Shown: piece by piece, positions 15,988-16,790 of the stretch | Layout: each line of letters starts with the position of its first letter | Numbering within the stretch: position 1 is the first letter of the stretch | From: Deltaproteobacteria bacterium | GTDB lineage: Bacteria; DRYD01 | Reading direction: 5' to 3' | Assembly (NCBI GenBank): GCA_028276365.1 | Contig: JAPYWL010000027.1 | Span: forward strand, 1-16,790 | Length of the DNA stretch: 16,790 nucleotides | The notes under the pieces: generated by a model | Database searches by the model: none | What the model was told of the DNA's origin: nothing | Seen by the model: only the letters and a program-made list of their open reading frames with translations | Made by a program: the position numbers and the translations under genes

Positions 15988-16527
15988 ATGAAATTAAATA
16001 AAACTATTGAAGAGAAAATAAAAATTAAAAAGGGATTAACAATAATAGAAGTTGTTATTTCTTTTAGTATAGCTATAATATTATTATTATCTATGCTAAT
16101 TGTAGTCTATTGGGGATCAAATATAAGTACTATTAATCAAAAATTTATAGATATTTCTAATATACTTAATTTTATTTCTTATGAATTACAAAATAATACA
16201 GCTAAATACTTTTATATCAATAACTTAAATAATGAACTAACTTTAAGAACTGATGCAATCAATAACTTAGAACAAACAATTAAAAGTTATAACTACAAAA
16301 TAGGTAATTCCTATGATTACCATATTGATTCCATTAACTATTCTAAGTATTCTAATTCTAATACTCTTTATGAAGTAAGAGTTAAGCTATCTTATATTCA
16401 TAAAGGTACAAAAAGAATAAGTGAAATATCTACTCTAATTTCAACTACTAATTTAGAAATAAGAGCAATAAATAATAATTTTCCACCAAACGATATAAAC
16501 CCAACTGATATTACTTCCGTTCCATAA
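15988..16527 (+). CDS. Type IV pilin-like / minor pseudopilin preprotein
   Basis: Near the N-terminus is a prepilin-type site, KIKKG^LTIIEVVISFSIAI, with Glu at mature position 5 and one hydrophobic spine segment. A polar region of about 140 residues follows, rich in Asn, Ser and Tyr, ending in a Pro/Asn-rich tail. Starting at ATG 15988 gives a 16-residue basic leader and a protein of 179 residues. The frame is open to a TTG at 15895, which would give an unusual 47-residue leader. I prefer the ATG because prepilin leaders are normally short, though neither start has a ribosome site. It lacks the cysteine pattern of the other two pilins and looks more like a minor pilin or type II secretion pseudopilin. 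It is divergent from uppP. Confidence 0.8.
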   Translation: MKLNKTIEEKIKIKKGLTIIEVVISFSIAIILLLSMLIVVYWGSNISTINQKFIDISNILNFISYELQNNTAKYFYINNLNNELTLRTDAINNLEQTIKSYNYKIGNSYDYHIDSINYSKYSNSNTLYEVRVKLSYIHKGTKRISEISTLISTTNLEIRAINNNFPPNDINPTDITSVP

Positions 16528-16551
16528 ATAAAAAAAATATTTAAATAAAAA

Positions 16552-16790
16552 TTAGAAATTGGCAACTAATTTAGTAATAAAAGCGATTACAATAGCTCCT
16601 GGTTTTAAAACAAATTGAGCTAAAATAGTACCTAATAATGTAAAAACAAGCATTAAAAATACCGCATTATACAAAAATTTTATATCTTTTTGATTATTAT
16701 AAACTTTATCAGTTATATGTGCTATTATTGGATCTAAAAATATAGTAAATAAGATAGTAGCTATTCCATTAACTATACCTGATAAAATGG
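16552..16790 (-). CDS. amj: C-terminus of an Amj-type (DUF2837) lipid II flippase, cut by window edge
   Basis: On the minus strand the frame reads from the window edge (first whole codon at 16788) to TAA at 16552-16554, giving the last 78 residues. It contains ILSGIVNGIATILF, FLDPIIAHITDKVYNNQ and TLLGTILAQFVLKPGA. These match the C-terminal pattern of Amj proteins as I remember them (SGxxNGIATILL, then DPxxAxITD, then LLGTLLAQ). Amj is the alternative lipid II flippase found in Bacillus beside MurJ; it moves the peptidoglycan precursor across the membrane. Two membrane segments are visible here, and the N-terminal part lies outside the window. It converges on the third pilin-like gene with a 24-bp gap and shares the undecaprenyl-carrier theme with uppP. 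Confidence 0.72.
   Translation of the reverse strand, partial: ILSGIVNGIATILFTIFLDPIIAHITDKVYNNQKDIKFLYNAVFLMLVFTLLGTILAQFVLKPGAIVIAFITKLVANF

Noticed and set aside
1-16790. CRISPR array, transposase, integrase or attachment-site duplication near the two tRNAs
   Set aside because: No regularly spaced repeats, no recombinase-like frame and no duplicated tRNA 3' end were seen.

Overview
The window is very AT-rich bacterial DNA, densely packed, with almost all genes on the + strand. It uses the standard code: TAA, TAG and TGA all end genes, and a CCA-anticodon tRNA-Trp is present. An LptF/LptG-type permease points to a diderm with an LPS-like outer membrane. Type IV pilin-like preproteins, a DUF5693 protein, a YfhO-type giant membrane protein and an Amj-type C-terminus are all present. 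That mixture suits one of the poorly cultured, low-GC, anaerobe-type phyla. I cannot name the phylum from sequence alone. Eroding genes and minimal spacers suggest a genome undergoing AT-driven decay.

Region 1 (1-1954) is an accessory, surface-polysaccharide type of locus. It holds a broken SAM-dependent methyltransferase (three lesions) followed by an intact GT4 glycosyltransferase. Region 2 (2033-5584) opens with a CAT-anticodon tRNA. A membrane-anchored HD-GYP protein follows, whose catalytic HD pair has become Met-Asn, then an MFS transporter translationally coupled to a Ca2+/H+ exchanger-like protein. Region 3 (5585-7203) holds a decayed small carbonic-anhydrase-like gene whose relic stop codon overlaps the start of the LptF/G permease, then tRNA-Trp. 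Region 4 (7262-9360) has a possible 58-residue ORF overlapping the start of a DUF5693 membrane protein.

Region 5 (9361-13604) is the most distinctive. A strongly translated, comparatively GC-rich type IV pilin-like gene with its own terminator is followed by a diverged paralogue and a 1009-residue YfhO-family membrane protein. Region 6 (13744-16790) holds a two-part GNAT-like protein, a convergent undecaprenyl-diphosphate phosphatase (UppP), a third pilin-like preprotein, and at the right edge the C-terminus of an Amj-type lipid II flippase.

Functionally, most genes serve the envelope: sugar transfer (GT4, YfhO), recycling and flipping of the undecaprenyl carrier (UppP, Amj), LPS transport (LptF/G), surface fibres (pilins) and ion or solute transport. 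I see no CRISPR array, phage, transposase, toxin-antitoxin pair or defence system. No obvious new multi-gene system is visible. The best leads are the HD-less HD-GYP protein, the tri-cysteine pilin pair next to YfhO, and two pseudogenes that each carry a frameshift explained by one extra A in a poly-A run.
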